Positions 63,860 to 64,000 of a stretch of 64,000 nt of DNA are shown one piece after another. The DNA is taken from contig JAVJST010000005.1 in the NCBI GenBank assembly GCA_040219295.1, forward strand, positions 1,404,184 through 1,468,183, written 5' to 3'. The stretch comes from JAVJST01 sp040219295 (GTDB lineage: Bacteria > Pseudomonadota > Alphaproteobacteria > Rhodospirillales > Casp-alpha2). The position numbers and the translations under genes are program-made. Numbering within the stretch: position 1 is the stretch's first letter; each line of letters starts with the position of its first letter. The notes under the pieces are model-generated. The model was not told where the DNA came from and made no database searches. It saw only the letters and a list, made by a program, of their open reading frames with translations.

Positions 63860-64000
63860 ATGGCGAAAGAGAAGTTTGAACGCAATAAGCCGCACTGCAA
63901 CATTGGCACGGTGGGCCATGTTGACCACGGCAAGACGACGCTGACGGCGGCGATCACGAAGGTTTTGGCGGAGTCTGGCGGCGCTGAGTTTTCGGCGTAC
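63860..64000 (+). CDS. tuf: Elongation factor Tu, 5' part (cut by window end)
   Basis: The first 47 codons are present, starting ATG at 63860: the conserved N-terminus KEKFERNKPHCNIGT, then the G1 motif GHVDHGKTTL with the expected GTP-binding loop. EF-Tu delivers aminoacyl-tRNA to the ribosome. AGGGAAAG lies upstream as ribosome site. It follows tRNA-Gly by 117 bases, as in the tufB-type tRNA operons of other Proteobacteria. Confidence 0.97.
   Translation, partial: MAKEKFERNKPHCNIGTVGHVDHGKTTLTAAITKVLAESGGAEFSAY

Overview
The window is about 64 kb of high-GC DNA from an alphaproteobacterium, most likely a marine Rhodospirillales-type organism. The xseB-ispA-dxs-tlyA run, the DUF2849/DUF934 sulfite reductase operon, CtaA, and the tRNA-Tyr/tRNA-Gly/tuf run all fit this class. 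The assignment is inferred from gene content and protein style. There is no rRNA here to confirm it. I see no prophage, insertion sequence, CRISPR array or plasmid module.

Layout. 1-3.2 kb: the edge of a glycan or protein-glycosylation locus (GT41 glycosyltransferase cut by the window start, DegT aminotransferase, GNAT acetyltransferase). 3.3-11.1 kb: isoprenoid precursor synthesis (xseB, ispA, dxs), tlyA, a rhodanese, aroC, fabI, a CbpA-type DnaJ and a glycine-zipper lipoprotein. 11.3-15.8 kb: pdxH, a cation diffusion facilitator, an MFS transporter, a SRAP protein and a short-chain dehydrogenase. 15.9-23.7 kb: two very large genes, a GT4/TPR/TagB-like fusion (1127 aa) and a membrane-anchored coiled-coil protein (1438 aa) built from about 46 copies of a 25-residue repeat. 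23.7-28.4 kb: a minus-strand sulfite assimilation and siroheme operon without cysH. 28.6-31.9 kb: a minus-strand serine-cycle operon, sgaA-mtkA-mtkB. 32.2-36 kb: ctaA, a DHH phosphoesterase and a C-terminal processing protease. 36.1-40.7 kb: soeABC, a sulfite-oxidising membrane complex. 40.9-46.3 kb: a 1819-aa FecR/RTX adhesin-like protein. 46.4-56.2 kb: prfC, an EamA transporter, tusA, an SDR, a DksA-type protein, a large unrecognised gene, ppk and ppx. 56.2-60.5 kb: a minus-strand group with an ArsR-methyltransferase regulator, metF, a DddP-type DMSP lyase homologue and a D-2-hydroxyacid dehydrogenase. 60.5-64 kb: tRNA-Thr, DUF4126, an orphan ABC transmembrane subunit, rlmB, tRNA-Tyr, tRNA-Gly and the start of tuf.

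How it fits together. Sulfur and one-carbon metabolism recur: assimilatory sulfite reduction with siroheme synthesis, sulfite oxidation (Soe), sulfur carriers (TusA, rhodanese), a DMSP-lyase-type enzyme beside metF, and malate-CoA ligase with serine-glyoxylate aminotransferase of the serine cycle. This suits a marine heterotroph using organosulfur and C1 compounds. The strongest candidates for new biology are the 25-residue-repeat membrane rod at 19375-23691, the GT4/TPR/TagB-like fusion beside it, and the FecR/RTX adhesin. All function calls come from reading the translated sequence and from knowledge of families; no database search was run.
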